A stretch of DNA of 64,000 nucleotides from Raineyella sp. LH-20. Lineage in GTDB: Bacteria; Actinomycetota; Actinomycetes; Propionibacteriales; Propionibacteriaceae. Of this stretch, positions 8,633 to 17,970 are shown in pieces. Both the position numbers and the translations under genes were made by a program. Position 1 is the first letter of the stretch; every line of letters begins with the position of its first letter. Below the pieces are notes generated by a model. The model made no database searches. It saw only the letters and a list, made by a program, of their open reading frames with translations, and had not been told where the DNA came from. Location of the stretch: the NCBI RefSeq assembly GCF_033110965.1, contig NZ_CP137003.1, positions 558,001-622,000 of the forward strand. The letters are read 5' to 3'.

Positions 8633-8705
8633 CGCGCCCGGAGGGATTCGAACCCCCAACCTTCTGATCCGTAGTCAGATGCTCTATCCGTTAAGCTACG
8701 GGCGC
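8633..8705 (-). tRNA. tRNA-Arg(ACG)
   Basis: This 73-nt tRNA reads on the minus strand. The acceptor arms GCGCCCG and CGGGCGC pair perfectly and the discriminator is G. The anticodon loop CTACGGA is closed by a TCTGA/TCAGA stem, giving anticodon ACG (read as inosine-CG, for CGU/CGC/CGA). The T-arm GGTTCGAATCC is present. CCA is not encoded. Confidence 0.95.
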
Positions 8706-8786
8706 TTCTCGTCCCAAGTGCTCCTTGCGACGAATAAGAACAATAGACCCTCGTCACCGAGATGCCAAATCGATCGGCGAACCTGA

Positions 8787-8805
8787 TACCAGTTCCATAC
8801 TGGTA
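8787..8805. promoter_or_regulatory. Operator-like palindrome upstream of pckG
   Basis: TACCAGT-TCCAT-ACTGGTA is a perfect 7-5-7 inverted repeat, 208 bp before the pckG start, and ATACCAGT recurs as a half site near 8921. A -10-like TAGAAT lies at 8942-8947. The form suits a dimeric regulator, but no regulator is identified. The rest of the 8706-9012 intergenic region shows no gene. Confidence 0.4.
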
Positions 8806-9012
8806 AACACCACCGGCGACACAGAATGGCACAGGGTCCTGTGAATCAACCCGCGCCAGTACGTCGATCGACGCTTCTTGTGATCTGTTTCACGGGTTTC
8901 TCTTCCCGTCAAGCCTTGTAATACCAGTTGGGTCAGTGGCCTAGAATCGGCGCAACATCCGGGCATCCTTGCTAGTCCTAGCCGGTTCATCGATCTCAAC
9001 GAGGAGCACACT

Positions 9013-10836
9013 GTGTCCGTCGACACCACCCAGGCACCCACGACCCACAAGGCCCTTCTGGAGTGGGTCTCCGAGGTCGCGGCCCTGACCGAACCCGACT
9101 CGATCTACTGGTGCGACGGTTCTCAGGAGGAGTATGACCGCCTCGGTGCTGAGCTCGTGGCGGCCGGGACCGCGATCAAGCTGGACGGCGACAAGAAGAA
9201 GAACTCGTACTACTTCGCCTCCGATCCTGACGACGTGGCCCGCGTCGAGGACCGTACGTTCATCTGCTCGGAGCACGAGATCGATGCCGGTCCGACCAAC
9301 AACTGGCGCTCCCCCGCCGAGATGAAGGCCACCCTCACCGAGCTCTACCGCGGCGCGATGCACGGACGGACGATGTATGTCATCCCGTTCTGCATGGGCC
9401 CGATCGACGCCGAGGACCCCAAGTTCGGCGTGGAGATCTCCGACTCGGCGTACGTCGCCATGTCGATGCGGATCATGACCCGGATGGGCACCGCCCCGCT
9501 CGAGGCGATGACTGCCGGCGGCGACAAGGAGTTCGTACCCTGCCTGCACTCGGTGGGCTTCCCGCTGGACGAGGGCGTCGAGGACGTAGCCTGGCCGTGC
9601 AGCGACACCAAGTACATCGTGCACTTCCCCGAGGAGCGCGCGATCTGGTCGTACGGGTCGGGCTACGGCGGCAACGCGCTGCTCGGCAAGAAGTGCTACT
9701 CGCTGCGGATCGCCTCGGTGATGGCCCGCGACGAGGGCTGGATGGCCGAGCACATGCTGATCCTCAAGCTCACCTCGCCGGAGGGCAAGACCTACCACAT
9801 CGCCGGCGCCTTCCCGTCCGCCTGCGGCAAGACCAACCTCGCGATGATCGAGCCGACGCTGGCCGGCTGGACCGCCGAGACGCTGGGTGACGACATCAAC
9901 TGGATGCGCTTCGACGACGAGGGCTACCTGCGCGGCGTCAACCCGGAGAACGGCTTCTTCGGCGTCGCCCCCGGCACCGGCTACTCCACCAACCCGAACG
10001 CCATGCGCACCATCGAGGCGGGCAACTCGATCTTCACCAACGTCGCCCGTACGCTCGACGGCGACATCTGGTGGGAGGGGATGACCGACGACAAGCCGGC
10101 CGAGTTGATCGACTGGAAGGACCAGCCGTGGACCCCGGAGGCGGGCACCAAGGCCGCCCACCCGAACAGCCGGTTCACCACGCCGATCGACCAGTGCCCG
10201 ATCCTCTCCGACGAGTGGAACGACCCGCAGGGCGTTCGGATCGACGCGATCCTCTTCGGCGGCCGCCGCGCCACCACCGTCCCGCTGGTCACCGAGAGCC
10301 TGAACTGGGCGCACGGCGTCTTCATGGGCGCGACCTGCTCCTCCGAGACCACGGCCGCCGCCAAGGGCGCGGTCGGCGTCGTCCGTCGCGACCCGATGGC
10401 CATGCTGCCGTTCATCGGCTACAACGCCGGTGACTACATCCAGCACTGGCTGGACATGGAAACGCTGCACGAGACCGCGCACCTGCCGAAGATCTTCTAC
10501 GTCAACTGGTTCCGCAAGTCCGACGACGGTGCGTTCCTGTGGCCCGGCTTCGGCGACAACAGCCGCGTCCTCGCCTGGATCGTCCGCCGGCTCGAGGGCA
10601 CTGCGGACGCTGTCGAGACCCCGATCGGCTTCGTGCCGACGCCGGACGCGATCGATCGGACCGGCATCGAGGACGAGGTCGACGACGCCACCCTGGCCGA
10701 GGTCCTCAGGGTCGATGCCGAGGACTGGAAGCGGGAGATCCCGCTGATCGAGGAGTGGTTCACCAAGCTCGGCAACCGTCTGCCCCAGCAGCTGTGGGGC
10801 CGGCTGGACGAGCTGAAGGCCACCCTGGACGCCTGA
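9013..10836 (+). CDS. pckG: Phosphoenolpyruvate carboxykinase (GTP)
   Basis: This 607-residue enzyme interconverts oxaloacetate + GTP with PEP + CO2 + GDP. It has the GTP-class active-site loop [13 protein letters not shown] (about residues 268-280) with its hyper-reactive cysteine, the kinase-2 region [10 protein letters not shown], and [11 protein letters not shown]. Length and motifs match the actinobacterial GTP class, not the ATP class. The GTG start at 9013 follows GAGGAG. It is monocistronic, preceded by 307 bp with a palindrome and followed by a strong hairpin. In propionic-acid bacteria it balances C3/C4 flux. Confidence 0.96.
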   Translation: MSVDTTQAPTTHKALLEWVSEVAALTEPDSIYWCDGSQEEYDRLGAELVAAGTAIKLDGDKKKNSYYFASDPDDVARVEDRTFICSEHEIDAGPTNNWRSPAEMKATLTELYRGAMHGRTMYVIPFCMGPIDAEDPKFGVEISDSAYVAMSMRIMTRMGTAPLEAMTAGGDKEFVPCLHSVGFPLDEGVEDVAWPCSDTKYIVHFPEERAIWSYGSGYGGNALLGKKCYSLRIASVMARDEGWMAEHMLILKLTSPEGKTYHIAGAFPSACGKTNLAMIEPTLAGWTAETLGDDINWMRFDDEGYLRGVNPENGFFGVAPGTGYSTNPNAMRTIEAGNSIFTNVARTLDGDIWWEGMTDDKPAELIDWKDQPWTPEAGTKAAHPNSRFTTPIDQCPILSDEWNDPQGVRIDAILFGGRRATTVPLVTESLNWAHGVFMGATCSSETTAAAKGAVGVVRRDPMAMLPFIGYNAGDYIQHWLDMETLHETAHLPKIFYVNWFRKSDDGAFLWPGFGDNSRVLAWIVRRLEGTADAVETPIGFVPTPDAIDRTGIEDEVDDATLAEVLRVDAEDWKREIPLIEEWFTKLGNRLPQQLWGRLDELKATLDA

Positions 10837-10901
10837 GCACCCCGGATCCTCTGCACCCCGGATCCTGAGCATCCCGACGTCGCACTCAGGATCTCAGGTC
10901 C

Positions 10902-10936
10902 GTGTCGCCCGTTCCCCACTGTGGGGACGGGCGACA
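10902..10936 (+). terminator. Hairpin terminator after pckG
   Basis: GTGTCGCCCGT...CCCCAC pairs with GTGGGGACGGGCGACAC, about 17 bp with one bulged base and a very short loop. It starts 65 bp after the pckG stop. The remaining sequence to 11162 contains two copies of the 15-bp word TGTTCCCGGGGGCAC (10959 and 11005) and no gene. Confidence 0.75.
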
Positions 10937-11162
10937 CGCCTGTTCCGGGGAAACCGAGTGTTCCCGGGGGCACCCCCGTCCGCGGGAAACCCCAGGTCAC
11001 CGCCTGTTCCCGGGGGCACCGACGGTCGCCCGGGTCACCTGTCCCGGAATCGATCGATGCCGACCTGGCCGCTCCGGCCGACAATGGGAGCGAGAGCGAT
11101 CGGTCGTCGGCGTACGCCACCGCTGACCGCTCCGACCCACGACCCGAGGAGCGCGATCCGCC

Positions 11163-12044
11163 ATGACCAGCCCCGTCCTGTTCTTCGTCGACGACCTCGC
11201 CGAGGGCACCCTCGCCCCCGGGCAGTCGTTCCACCGGGCGGATCCGGACGCCCCTCAGCTCCGGGTGACCGATCTGGCGGTGACCCGCGGTGACGGCATC
11301 TTCGAGACCGCCGGGGTGCTGCACGGCCACGTCCAGGCGCTCGACCCGCACCTGCGCCGCTTCGCCAGGTCCGCGCGGCTCCTCGATCTGCTGGCGCCCC
11401 GGCTGGACGTCTGGCGCGCCGCGATCCTGGCCGCTGTCGCCGCGTACGGCTCCGAGGGGCGGGCGTACGCGAAGTTCGTGATGACCCGTGGCGTCGAGGG
11501 CACCGACCTGCCGACCGGTTGGGTGTACGTCGCCGAACGCGAGGACGTCACCGCCGCCCAACGGGACGGGATCCGGGTGGTCACCCTCGACCGCGGCTAC
11601 CGCCATGACGTCGCCCAGACCTCGCCGTGGCTGCTGCAGGGCGCCAAGACCCTGTCCTATGCGGTGAACAAGGCGGCGCTGCGGGAGGCGGCCCGCCGCG
11701 GCGCGGACGACGTCCTGTTCACCAGCAGCGACGGTTATGCGCTGGAGGGCCCCACCTCGACGCTGCTCGCCCGCTTCGGCGACACGTACGCCACCCCCGA
11801 CACCGACCTGGGGATCCTCGCCGGCACCACGCAGGCCCGGGCCTTCCGCCACCTCGAACGGGCCGGACACGTCTGCGAGTACCGCCGGATCAGCACCGCC
11901 GAGTTGCCGGCGGCCGATGCCCTGTGGCTGTTGTCGAGCACCCGGCTGGCCGTCCCGGTGCGAGCCCTGGACGGCCGGCCGGTCAGCGTCGACGCCAAGG
12001 CCACGACCCATCTGCTGGTGGCGCTGGAGTCCACCGAGGACTGA
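11163..12044 (+). CDS. pabC: Class IV aminotransferase, probable aminodeoxychorismate lyase
   Basis: This 293-residue fold-type IV PLP enzyme has the likely Schiff-base lysine in GAKTLSYAVNKAA, about residue 161. TRGDGIFETAGVLHGH and DVLFTSSDGYALEGPTSTL match aminodeoxychorismate lyase and branched-chain aminotransferase relatives. Actinobacterial proteins of this length are mostly annotated PabC, making 4-aminobenzoate for folate. D-amino-acid or branched-chain aminotransferase activity is the alternative. The start follows GAGGAG. A 12-bp hairpin overlaps the stop codon. Confidence 0.75.
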   Translation: MTSPVLFFVDDLAEGTLAPGQSFHRADPDAPQLRVTDLAVTRGDGIFETAGVLHGHVQALDPHLRRFARSARLLDLLAPRLDVWRAAILAAVAAYGSEGRAYAKFVMTRGVEGTDLPTGWVYVAEREDVTAAQRDGIRVVTLDRGYRHDVAQTSPWLLQGAKTLSYAVNKAALREAARRGADDVLFTSSDGYALEGPTSTLLARFGDTYATPDTDLGILAGTTQARAFRHLERAGHVCEYRRISTAELPAADALWLLSSTRLAVPVRALDGRPVSVDAKATTHLLVALESTED

Positions 12045-12070
12045 CACCGGGGCCCGCCGGCCCCGGTGTC
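12043..12070 (+). terminator. Hairpin terminator overlapping the pabC stop
   Basis: GACACCGGGGCC (12043-12054) and GGCCCCGGTGTC (12059-12070) form a perfect 12-bp stem with a 4-nt loop. It lies between convergent pabC and acs and could stop both. The word GGCCCCGGTGTCC is repeated twice more before the acs stop. Confidence 0.7.
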
Positions 12071-12124
12071 CCCTTCGGCGTCAGACGTCGGCGTCCCTGC
12101 TGTCAGGCCCCGGTGTCCCTGCCG

Positions 12125-14020
12125 TCAGGCCCCGGTGTCCATCGTCGACAGATCGCCGACGTCCTCGCCGAGCGCCTGCGCCTTCAGCACGCGCCGCAGG
12201 ATCTTGCCCGAGCGGGTCTTCGGCAGCGAGTCGACGAAATCGATCACGTCCGGCTTGGCGATCGGGCTGAGGTGCTGGGCGACGTGGCGACGGATGTCCT
12301 CGGCCAGTTCCGGGGAGCCCTTCAGCCCGGCCCGCAGGATGGCGAAGGCGTGGATCGCCTGGCCCTTCACCTCGTGCGGCAGGCCGATCGCGGCCGACTC
12401 GATCACGTCGGGGTGGGAGTTCATCGCGGCCTCGACCTCGGCGGTGCCGATCCGGTGGCCGGAGACCTTGATCACGTCGTCGGTCCGTCCGACGATCCAC
12501 ACGTAGCCGTCCTCGTCGACCCGCGCAGAGTCACCGGTGAGGTAGGCACCCGGGTACTTCGACCAGTACGTGTCGAGGTAGCGCTGCTCGTCCTTGTAGA
12601 GGGTCCGCAGCATGGCCGGCCAGGGGTGCTTGAGCACCAGCATGCCCTCGGTGCCGGTGGGCACCTCGTTGCCCTCGTCGTCGAGGATCGCCACCTCCTG
12701 TCCGAAGAACGGCTTGCCGGCCGAGCCGGGCTTGAGCGGCATCGACGGGGTCGGGGTGACCTGGAACATGCCGGTCTCGGTCTGCCACCAGGTGTCCATG
12801 ATCGGGCTCTGCCCCTTGCCGACCACGTCGTGGAACCAGTGCCAGGCCTCCGGGTTGATCGGCTCGCCGACCGAGCCGAGCAGCCGCAGCGAGGACAGGT
12901 CGTGGCGATTCGGCCAGGCGTCGCCGAAGCGCATCAGCGAGCGGATCGCCGTCGGGGCGGTGTAGAAGATCGAGATGCCGTAGTACTCGATCAGTTGCCA
13001 CCATCGGTTGGGGTAGGGGAAGGTGGGCCCGCCCTCGAACATGAACGAGGTGGCCCCGTTGAGCAACGGCCCGTAGAGGCCGTACGTGTGGCCGGTGATC
13101 CAGCCCGGGTCGGCGGTGCACCAGTAACGATCCTCGTCGCGGACGTCGAAGACGTACTTCGTGGTGGCGTACGCCCCCACCTGGTAGCCGCCGTGGGTGT
13201 GCACGATGGCCTTCGGGTGGCCGGTCGACCCGGAGGTGTAGAGCAGGAACAGCGGGTCCTCGGCGTCCACCGCGACGGTCTCGCACCGGCCGTTGGCGAT
13301 CGGCAGCGAGGTGAGGTCGTGGTACCAGTGGTCCCGCAGCGGGTCCATCTCCACCTCGGTGCCGGTGCGGCGCACCACGATGACGTTCTCCACCGTCGGG
13401 GAGAACCGGATCGCCTCGTCGACGATCGCCTTCATCGGGAAGACCGATCCGTTGACCCAGGACCCATCAGCGGTGATCAACAGCTTGGAGGCGGAGTTGT
13501 CGATCCGCTCCCGCAGCGCGTCGGCCGAGTAGCCGCCGAACACCACCGAGTGCACCGCACCGATCTTGGCGCAGGCGAGCATCGCGAACCAGATCTCGGG
13601 GATCCGCGGCAGGTAGATGGTGACGATGTCGCCCTTGACAACGCCCATCGCCTTCAGGACGTTCGCCATCCGGTTGACGTTGCGGTTCAGTGCGTGGAAC
13701 GAGAAGGTGCGAGGGTCGCCGCCGCCCTCGGGCACCCAGATCAGCGCGAGCTTGTTCTTCCGCGGTCCGCTCAGGTGGCGGTCGACGGCGTTCGCGACGA
13801 TGTTCGTACGACCCCCGGTGAACCACCGGAAGAAGGGGGCATCGGAGTCATCGAGTACCTGGTCCCACGGCTGGGACCAGTCCAGTTCGGCGGCTTCTGC
13901 GGCCCAGAATCCCAGCGGATCCTGGCCGGCGTGGGCCGCGAAGGCGGCGTGGTCGGCGACGCGGGTGCCGGCCAGCACGGCAGCGGACGGCGGGACGAAC
14001 TCTCCAGGGGCAGAGGCCAC
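12125..14020 (-). CDS. acs: Acetyl-CoA synthetase (AMP-forming)
   Basis: This 631-residue ANL-family ligase activates acetate with ATP and CoA. It shows the adenylation P-loop YTSGSTGHPKA (about 263-273), the WWQTETG motif, VKVSGHRIGTAEVEAA, and the C-terminal PKTRSGKILRR whose lysine is the usual regulatory acetylation site. The N-terminal ACS domain and overall length fit Acs rather than longer-chain ligases. GTG 14020 is preceded by AAGGAG. The 80 bases upstream can fold (GTACAG...CTGTAC around 14041-14078), which may form a leader structure. Confidence 0.95.
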   Translation of the reverse strand: MASAPGEFVPPSAAVLAGTRVADHAAFAAHAGQDPLGFWAAEAAELDWSQPWDQVLDDSDAPFFRWFTGGRTNIVANAVDRHLSGPRKNKLALIWVPEGGGDPRTFSFHALNRNVNRMANVLKAMGVVKGDIVTIYLPRIPEIWFAMLACAKIGAVHSVVFGGYSADALRERIDNSASKLLITADGSWVNGSVFPMKAIVDEAIRFSPTVENVIVVRRTGTEVEMDPLRDHWYHDLTSLPIANGRCETVAVDAEDPLFLLYTSGSTGHPKAIVHTHGGYQVGAYATTKYVFDVRDEDRYWCTADPGWITGHTYGLYGPLLNGATSFMFEGGPTFPYPNRWWQLIEYYGISIFYTAPTAIRSLMRFGDAWPNRHDLSSLRLLGSVGEPINPEAWHWFHDVVGKGQSPIMDTWWQTETGMFQVTPTPSMPLKPGSAGKPFFGQEVAILDDEGNEVPTGTEGMLVLKHPWPAMLRTLYKDEQRYLDTYWSKYPGAYLTGDSARVDEDGYVWIVGRTDDVIKVSGHRIGTAEVEAAMNSHPDVIESAAIGLPHEVKGQAIHAFAILRAGLKGSPELAEDIRRHVAQHLSPIAKPDVIDFVDSLPKTRSGKILRRVLKAQALGEDVGDLSTMDTGA

Positions 14021-14100
14021 GGTGACTCCTTCGTCAACGCGTACAGCCCACGGGCCCGATGCCCGGGGGTTCCTGTACGTGGAACGGGGAGCACTTTAGT

Positions 14101-14151
14101 GTGTCCCGGGTCACCCGTGAAGCCGTTTCGAATCCGGGTGACCGGGGACAC
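14101..14151 (-). terminator. Hairpin terminator of tRNA-Ser(GCT)
   Basis: Arms 14101-14117 and 14135-14151 pair over 17 bp with one mismatch and a 17-nt loop. It lies 10 bp past the tRNA 3' end, between tRNA-Ser and acs on the same strand. No T-tract follows. Confidence 0.65.
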
Positions 14152-14160
14152 ACATCAGAG

Positions 14161-14251
14161 CGGAGGCGGCGGGATTTGAACCCGCGATGGGATATAAGTC
14201 CCAAACCCGCTTAGCAGGCGGGCGCCATAGACCGGACTAGGCGACGCCTCC
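14161..14251 (-). tRNA. tRNA-Ser(GCT)
   Basis: This 91-nt class II tRNA reads on the minus strand. Acceptor arms GGAGGCG and CGCCTCC pair. The anticodon loop CTGCTAA sits on a CCCGC/GCGGG stem, giving GCT (AGC/AGU serine). A long variable arm (TTGGGACTTATATCCCA) and the T-arm GGTTCAAATCC are present. CCA is not encoded. Confidence 0.95.
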
Positions 14252-14345
14252 GAGCACGAAGGGCCTGCAACAGCCCCGAGTACCGAGGGATCATGCTACA
14301 GATTCCGCCCCGAGCGGTCCAACCGGGCCACCGGGGCGTGCCGGC

Positions 14346-14393
14346 CCTGCTGAACGGGGCATTAAGGGATCCTGCTGAACGGGGCGTTACATT
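14346..14393 (+). promoter_or_regulatory. Paired direct repeat and candidate -10 upstream of the LCP gene
   Basis: CCTGCTGAACGGGGC occurs at 14346-14360 and again at 14371-14385, 25 bp apart. TACATT at 14388-14393 could serve as a -10 box about 34 bp before the LCP start. The repeat looks like an activator or repressor site, but no regulator is known. Confidence 0.35.
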
Positions 14394-14426
14394 GGGGAGA
14401 ACTGATTCTTGACGCTCGGAGCACCC

Positions 14427-15965
14427 ATGGACCCCCAGCACGACCGGCTGCGCGCCAACTCCTTCGTCGGCGCCACCGGATGGACCGTCCTGACCGCCGC
14501 GGTGCCTGGCGTCGGGCTCATCCGGGCCGGTCACCGCCTGCTCGGCAACCTCGTCATCACCCTCGTCGTCGGCGCCGCCGTGGCGCTCGGGGTGGTGATC
14601 GCAGTCCGTCGCGAGTGGGCACTGGCGTTGATCGTCGACCCGATGTTCCTGCGCGTCGCCGGGGTCGCGTTCGGGGTCGTGGGGCTGGGCTGGGTGGTGA
14701 CCATCGTCGCCGTGCACCTGCAGCTCCGCCCCCTCCCGGTGCGCCGGTGGGAGCGGGTGGTGGGCTTCCTGATGGTCGCGGTGCTCACCTTCGCCGTCGC
14801 CGCCCCGTCGGCCGTCGGCGCCCGCTACGCCTGGTCGCAGGCCGATCTGGTCCGGGCAGTGTTCGGCGGCAACACCGAACAGACCGCCGGCACCGTTCCG
14901 CAGGCGTGGAAGGAGAAGGGCCGGCTCAACATCCTGTTGCTCGGCGGCGACTCCGGCCCGGACCGCACCGGGATGCGTACGGACACCGTGATGGTCGCCT
15001 CGATCGACACCTCCACCGGTGACACGGTGCTCTTCGGCCTGCCCCGCAACACCGCCCGGATGCCGTTCCCTGCCGGACCGTTGCGCAAGGCCTACCCGAA
15101 CGGCTGGTACGACGGCTACAACGGCGACGACCCTGAGTACTTCCTGAATGCGCTCTACGAGTTCGTGCCCCAGCAGCATCCTGAACTCTTCCCCGACTCC
15201 ACCCATGCCGGCGGCGACGCGATGAAGGCGTCCGTCGGCGAGGCACTGGGGATCCCGATCGACTACTACGCGGTGGTCGACCTGGCAGGCTTCGAGCGGC
15301 TGATCGACGCGATGGGCGGGGTCACCGTCAACATCAACAACTACATCCCGATGGGCGGCAGCACCGACGCCCACGTGCCGCCCAAGCAGTGGCTCTCGCC
15401 GGGCGCCGAACAGCACCTCACCGGCAACCAGGCGCTGTGGTACGCCCGCGGCCGTTACGGCTCCGACGACTTCCAGCGGATGAGCCGGCAGCGCTGCGTG
15501 ATCAGCGCCCTCGCCGACCAGGCCAACGTGCCCAACCTGCTGAGCCGCTACGAGGCCATCGCCCGCGAGTTCCAGGGCGTGGTGCTCACCGACATCCCGC
15601 AGGCGGATCTGCCGTCGGTGCTCAACCTCGCCCTGCTGATCCGGGCCGGCAACATCCGCTCGATCGTCTTCACCAACGACGTGGCCGGCTTCCGCTCCGC
15701 CCGCCCCGACTTCCCGCTGATGCGCACCCAGGTGCAGGCGGCGATCCAGGAGTCGCTCGTCAAGACGCCCGACACCGCCGCGCCCGCGCCGAGCACCCCG
15801 ACGCCGACGCCGACGGCGACGGCGACCCCGAGCTCCCGCACCACCCCGGCGTCGACCCCCTCGCCGACGCCGGCCCAGACCAGTGTCAACGTCCGGTCGG
15901 TCTGTGCGTACGACCCGGTGGCCGCCCAGGAAGCGACCACCAACCCGCCGTACTGGGTGAAGTGA
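14427..15965 (+). CDS. LytR-CpsA-Psr (LCP) family glycopolymer ligase
   Basis: This 512-residue membrane protein has four hydrophobic helices in the first 130 residues, then the LCP domain: LNILLLGGDSGPDRTGMRTDTVMVASID with the conserved acidic and arginine residues, a later GGVTVNINNYI, and ALWYARGRYGSDDFQRMSRQ. LCP proteins attach glycopolymers to peptidoglycan using polyprenyl-phosphate-linked donors. A Pro/Thr-rich linker (repeated TPTP) leads to a short C-terminal tail. ATG 14427 is preferred over TTG 14409 because GGAG lies 5 bp before it. Confidence 0.9.
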   Translation: MDPQHDRLRANSFVGATGWTVLTAAVPGVGLIRAGHRLLGNLVITLVVGAAVALGVVIAVRREWALALIVDPMFLRVAGVAFGVVGLGWVVTIVAVHLQLRPLPVRRWERVVGFLMVAVLTFAVAAPSAVGARYAWSQADLVRAVFGGNTEQTAGTVPQAWKEKGRLNILLLGGDSGPDRTGMRTDTVMVASIDTSTGDTVLFGLPRNTARMPFPAGPLRKAYPNGWYDGYNGDDPEYFLNALYEFVPQQHPELFPDSTHAGGDAMKASVGEALGIPIDYYAVVDLAGFERLIDAMGGVTVNINNYIPMGGSTDAHVPPKQWLSPGAEQHLTGNQALWYARGRYGSDDFQRMSRQRCVISALADQANVPNLLSRYEAIAREFQGVVLTDIPQADLPSVLNLALLIRAGNIRSIVFTNDVAGFRSARPDFPLMRTQVQAAIQESLVKTPDTAAPAPSTPTPTPTATATPSSRTTPASTPSPTPAQTSVNVRSVCAYDPVAAQEATTNPPYWVK

Positions 15966-15978
15966 CCGGGCCCGCACG

Positions 15979-17118
15979 GTGATCGCGGCGCTGAGGTCCT
16001 GGTTCGTCCGCCACCCGATGGTCGGCGACGCCATCATCGCCGCCCTGCTCTCCCCGTTCCTCCTCGGCTCGACGACCGCCCTGCACGAGCAGGGCCCCGA
16101 ATGGCCCTACCTGCTGTGGGGCGCGGCCTACCTGCTGCCGCTGCTCGTCCGGCGGACCCACCCGGAGTGGGCCGCCCTCGGGCTGATCCCGGCCCATCTG
16201 GTACAGCTCGCGGTGACCGGCCAGCCGACCCCCGCCAACGTCACCGTCCCGATCGTGCTGCACGCCGTCGCGGCCCGGACCGAGCCCCGCCGGGCCAGGC
16301 TCTGGCTGCTGGTCGCGGCCGTGGCCTCCGTCACCGCGGGGGTCGACTGGTCGCTGACCCGTGGCCACGAGTATCCGACGACGATCGTGGCCAATGCCCT
16401 CGGCTGCTTCGCGGTCTGCGCCGCCGCCTGGTTCATGGGCCGGCTCCGCGCCGAGCGCCGGCGCACCGAGCTCGCGGTGCAGCGGCGGGCCGCCGGCGAG
16501 GAACGGGCCCGGATCGCCCGGGAGATGCACGACGTGGTCGCCCACTCGTTGTCCGTCATCGTCGTGCAGGCCGACGGTGGCGCCTACCTGGCCCGGCTCC
16601 ACGGACAGGACGCAACCACCCTGGAGACGGTCGCCGCGACCGCCCGCACCGCGCTGGCGGAAACCCGCCGCCTGGTCGGCGTGCTGCGCGACGGCGCTGA
16701 CGGCCCGGCCACCCTGGAGCCGGAGGCCTCCCTGGAGTCCATCCCCGACCTCGTCGCGGCCACCCGGGCGACCGGCCTTCCGGTGACGTACGCCGAACGG
16801 GGCGACCCCGCCACCCACCGGCCTCTCGGGGCGGGGGCGGAGCTGGCCGCCCACCGGATCGTCCAGGAGTCGCTGACCAACGTGCTCCGCCATGGCGGCC
16901 CGGACGCCACCGCCGACGTCACCCTGACACACTCGCCCCAGGGCCTGCGGATCGCCGTGGTCAACACCGGACGCCGCAGCACCCCCGACGGCCGGGGACA
17001 TGGGTTGATCGGGATGCAGGAACGGGTCGCCGCCTACGATGGGGACCTGGTGGCCGGACCCCGTCCCGACGGGTTCGAGGTGATCGCCACCCTGCCTGCC
17101 GAGGAGTCCCACCCGTGA
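15979..17118 (+). CDS. NarL-type sensor histidine kinase
   Basis: This 379-residue kinase has about five N-terminal membrane segments (residues 15-150), then a HisKA_3 dimerisation region, ERARIAREMHDVVAHSLSVI, with the phospho-accepting histidine in EMHD. The C-terminal HATPase domain includes RIVQESLTNVLRHGG and GHGLIGMQERVAAYDG. It would pass phosphate to the response regulator with which it overlaps by 4 nt. The gene order kinase-regulator-ABC exporter suggests control of the exporter, as in antimicrobial-peptide or cell-envelope stress systems. The GTG start has only a weak ribosome site. Confidence 0.9.
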   Translation: MIAALRSWFVRHPMVGDAIIAALLSPFLLGSTTALHEQGPEWPYLLWGAAYLLPLLVRRTHPEWAALGLIPAHLVQLAVTGQPTPANVTVPIVLHAVAARTEPRRARLWLLVAAVASVTAGVDWSLTRGHEYPTTIVANALGCFAVCAAAWFMGRLRAERRRTELAVQRRAAGEERARIAREMHDVVAHSLSVIVVQADGGAYLARLHGQDATTLETVAATARTALAETRRLVGVLRDGADGPATLEPEASLESIPDLVAATRATGLPVTYAERGDPATHRPLGAGAELAAHRIVQESLTNVLRHGGPDATADVTLTHSPQGLRIAVVNTGRRSTPDGRGHGLIGMQERVAAYDGDLVAGPRPDGFEVIATLPAEESHP

Positions 17119-17789
17119 CCGCACCCGTCCGTGTCCTGCTGGTCGACGACCAGGCCCTGGTCCGGGCCGGTTTCCGGATGGTGCTCGACGCCCAGCCCGA
17201 CATCTGCGTCGTCGGGGAGGCCAGTGACGGGGTCGAGGCGGTCGCGCTGGCCGACCGGCTGGCCCCCGACATCGCGCTGATGGACATCCGGATGCCCCGC
17301 CTCGACGGGGTGGCGGCGACCCGCCGGATCGTGACCGAGCACCCGACCACCCGGGTGATCGTGCTGACCACCTTCGACCTCGACGAGTACGTGTACGCCG
17401 CCCTCGGCGCCGGCGCATCGGGATTCCTGCTCAAGGACGCCGGTCCGGAGGATCTGCTCGCCGCGATCCGGGCGGTGCACTCCGGGGACGCTGTGGTCGC
17501 CCCGTCGGCGACCCGCCGACTGCTGGACCGCCTGGCGCCACGACTGGCGGACAACGTGGACCTGCGCACCCCCGACGAGCGGTTGGCGGCGCTGACCGCC
17601 CGCGAACGGGAGGTGCTCGCCGTGGTCGGCCGCGGGCTGACGAACGCCGAGATCGCCGACGAGCTGTTCCTCTCCGAAGCCACCGTGAAGACCCACATCG
17701 GCCACATCCTCGCCAAGCTCTCGCTGCGGGATCGGGTCCAGATGGTCGTTCTGGCGTACGACGCGGGTCTGGTCCGGCCGCGCCCCTGA
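17115..17789 (+). CDS. NarL/LuxR-type response regulator
   Basis: This 224-residue regulator has a receiver domain (VLLVDDQALVRAG; phospho-acceptor Asp in ALMDIRMPRLDG, about residue 57; signalling Thr and Lys in LTTF and LLKDAGPEDL). A C-terminal LuxR helix-turn-helix follows (LTAREREVLAVVGRGLTNAEIADELFLSEATVKTHI). It is the partner of the upstream kinase. Its last eight codons plus stop are part of a 32-bp tandem duplication, so an earlier or later stop could have arisen easily. Confidence 0.93.
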   Translation: MTAPVRVLLVDDQALVRAGFRMVLDAQPDICVVGEASDGVEAVALADRLAPDIALMDIRMPRLDGVAATRRIVTEHPTTRVIVLTTFDLDEYVYAALGAGASGFLLKDAGPEDLLAAIRAVHSGDAVVAPSATRRLLDRLAPRLADNVDLRTPDERLAALTAREREVLAVVGRGLTNAEIADELFLSEATVKTHIGHILAKLSLRDRVQMVVLAYDAGLVRPRP

Positions 17790-17828
17790 CGGACCCGGGC
17801 CTGGTCCGGCCGCGCCCCTGACGGACCG
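17765..17828 (+). repeat. 32-bp tandem duplication across the response-regulator stop codon
   Basis: Units 17765-17796 and 17797-17828 differ at two positions. Each contains the GLVRPRP codons and a TGA. The second unit lies outside the gene. This looks like a recent local duplication. Confidence 0.85.
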
Positions 17829-17970
17829 TGTCGGTGGGTACCTCCCCTAGGTGATCCGGGCATCGATCCGACCGGCCCCTGGGGTGAGGTCCCCTACGAC
17901 CCCGGGCGTATCCCCGGGCCCCGCCCGCCGACCGATGTCCCGGGGCCGCGGGCCGACAACAGTGGGCGCC

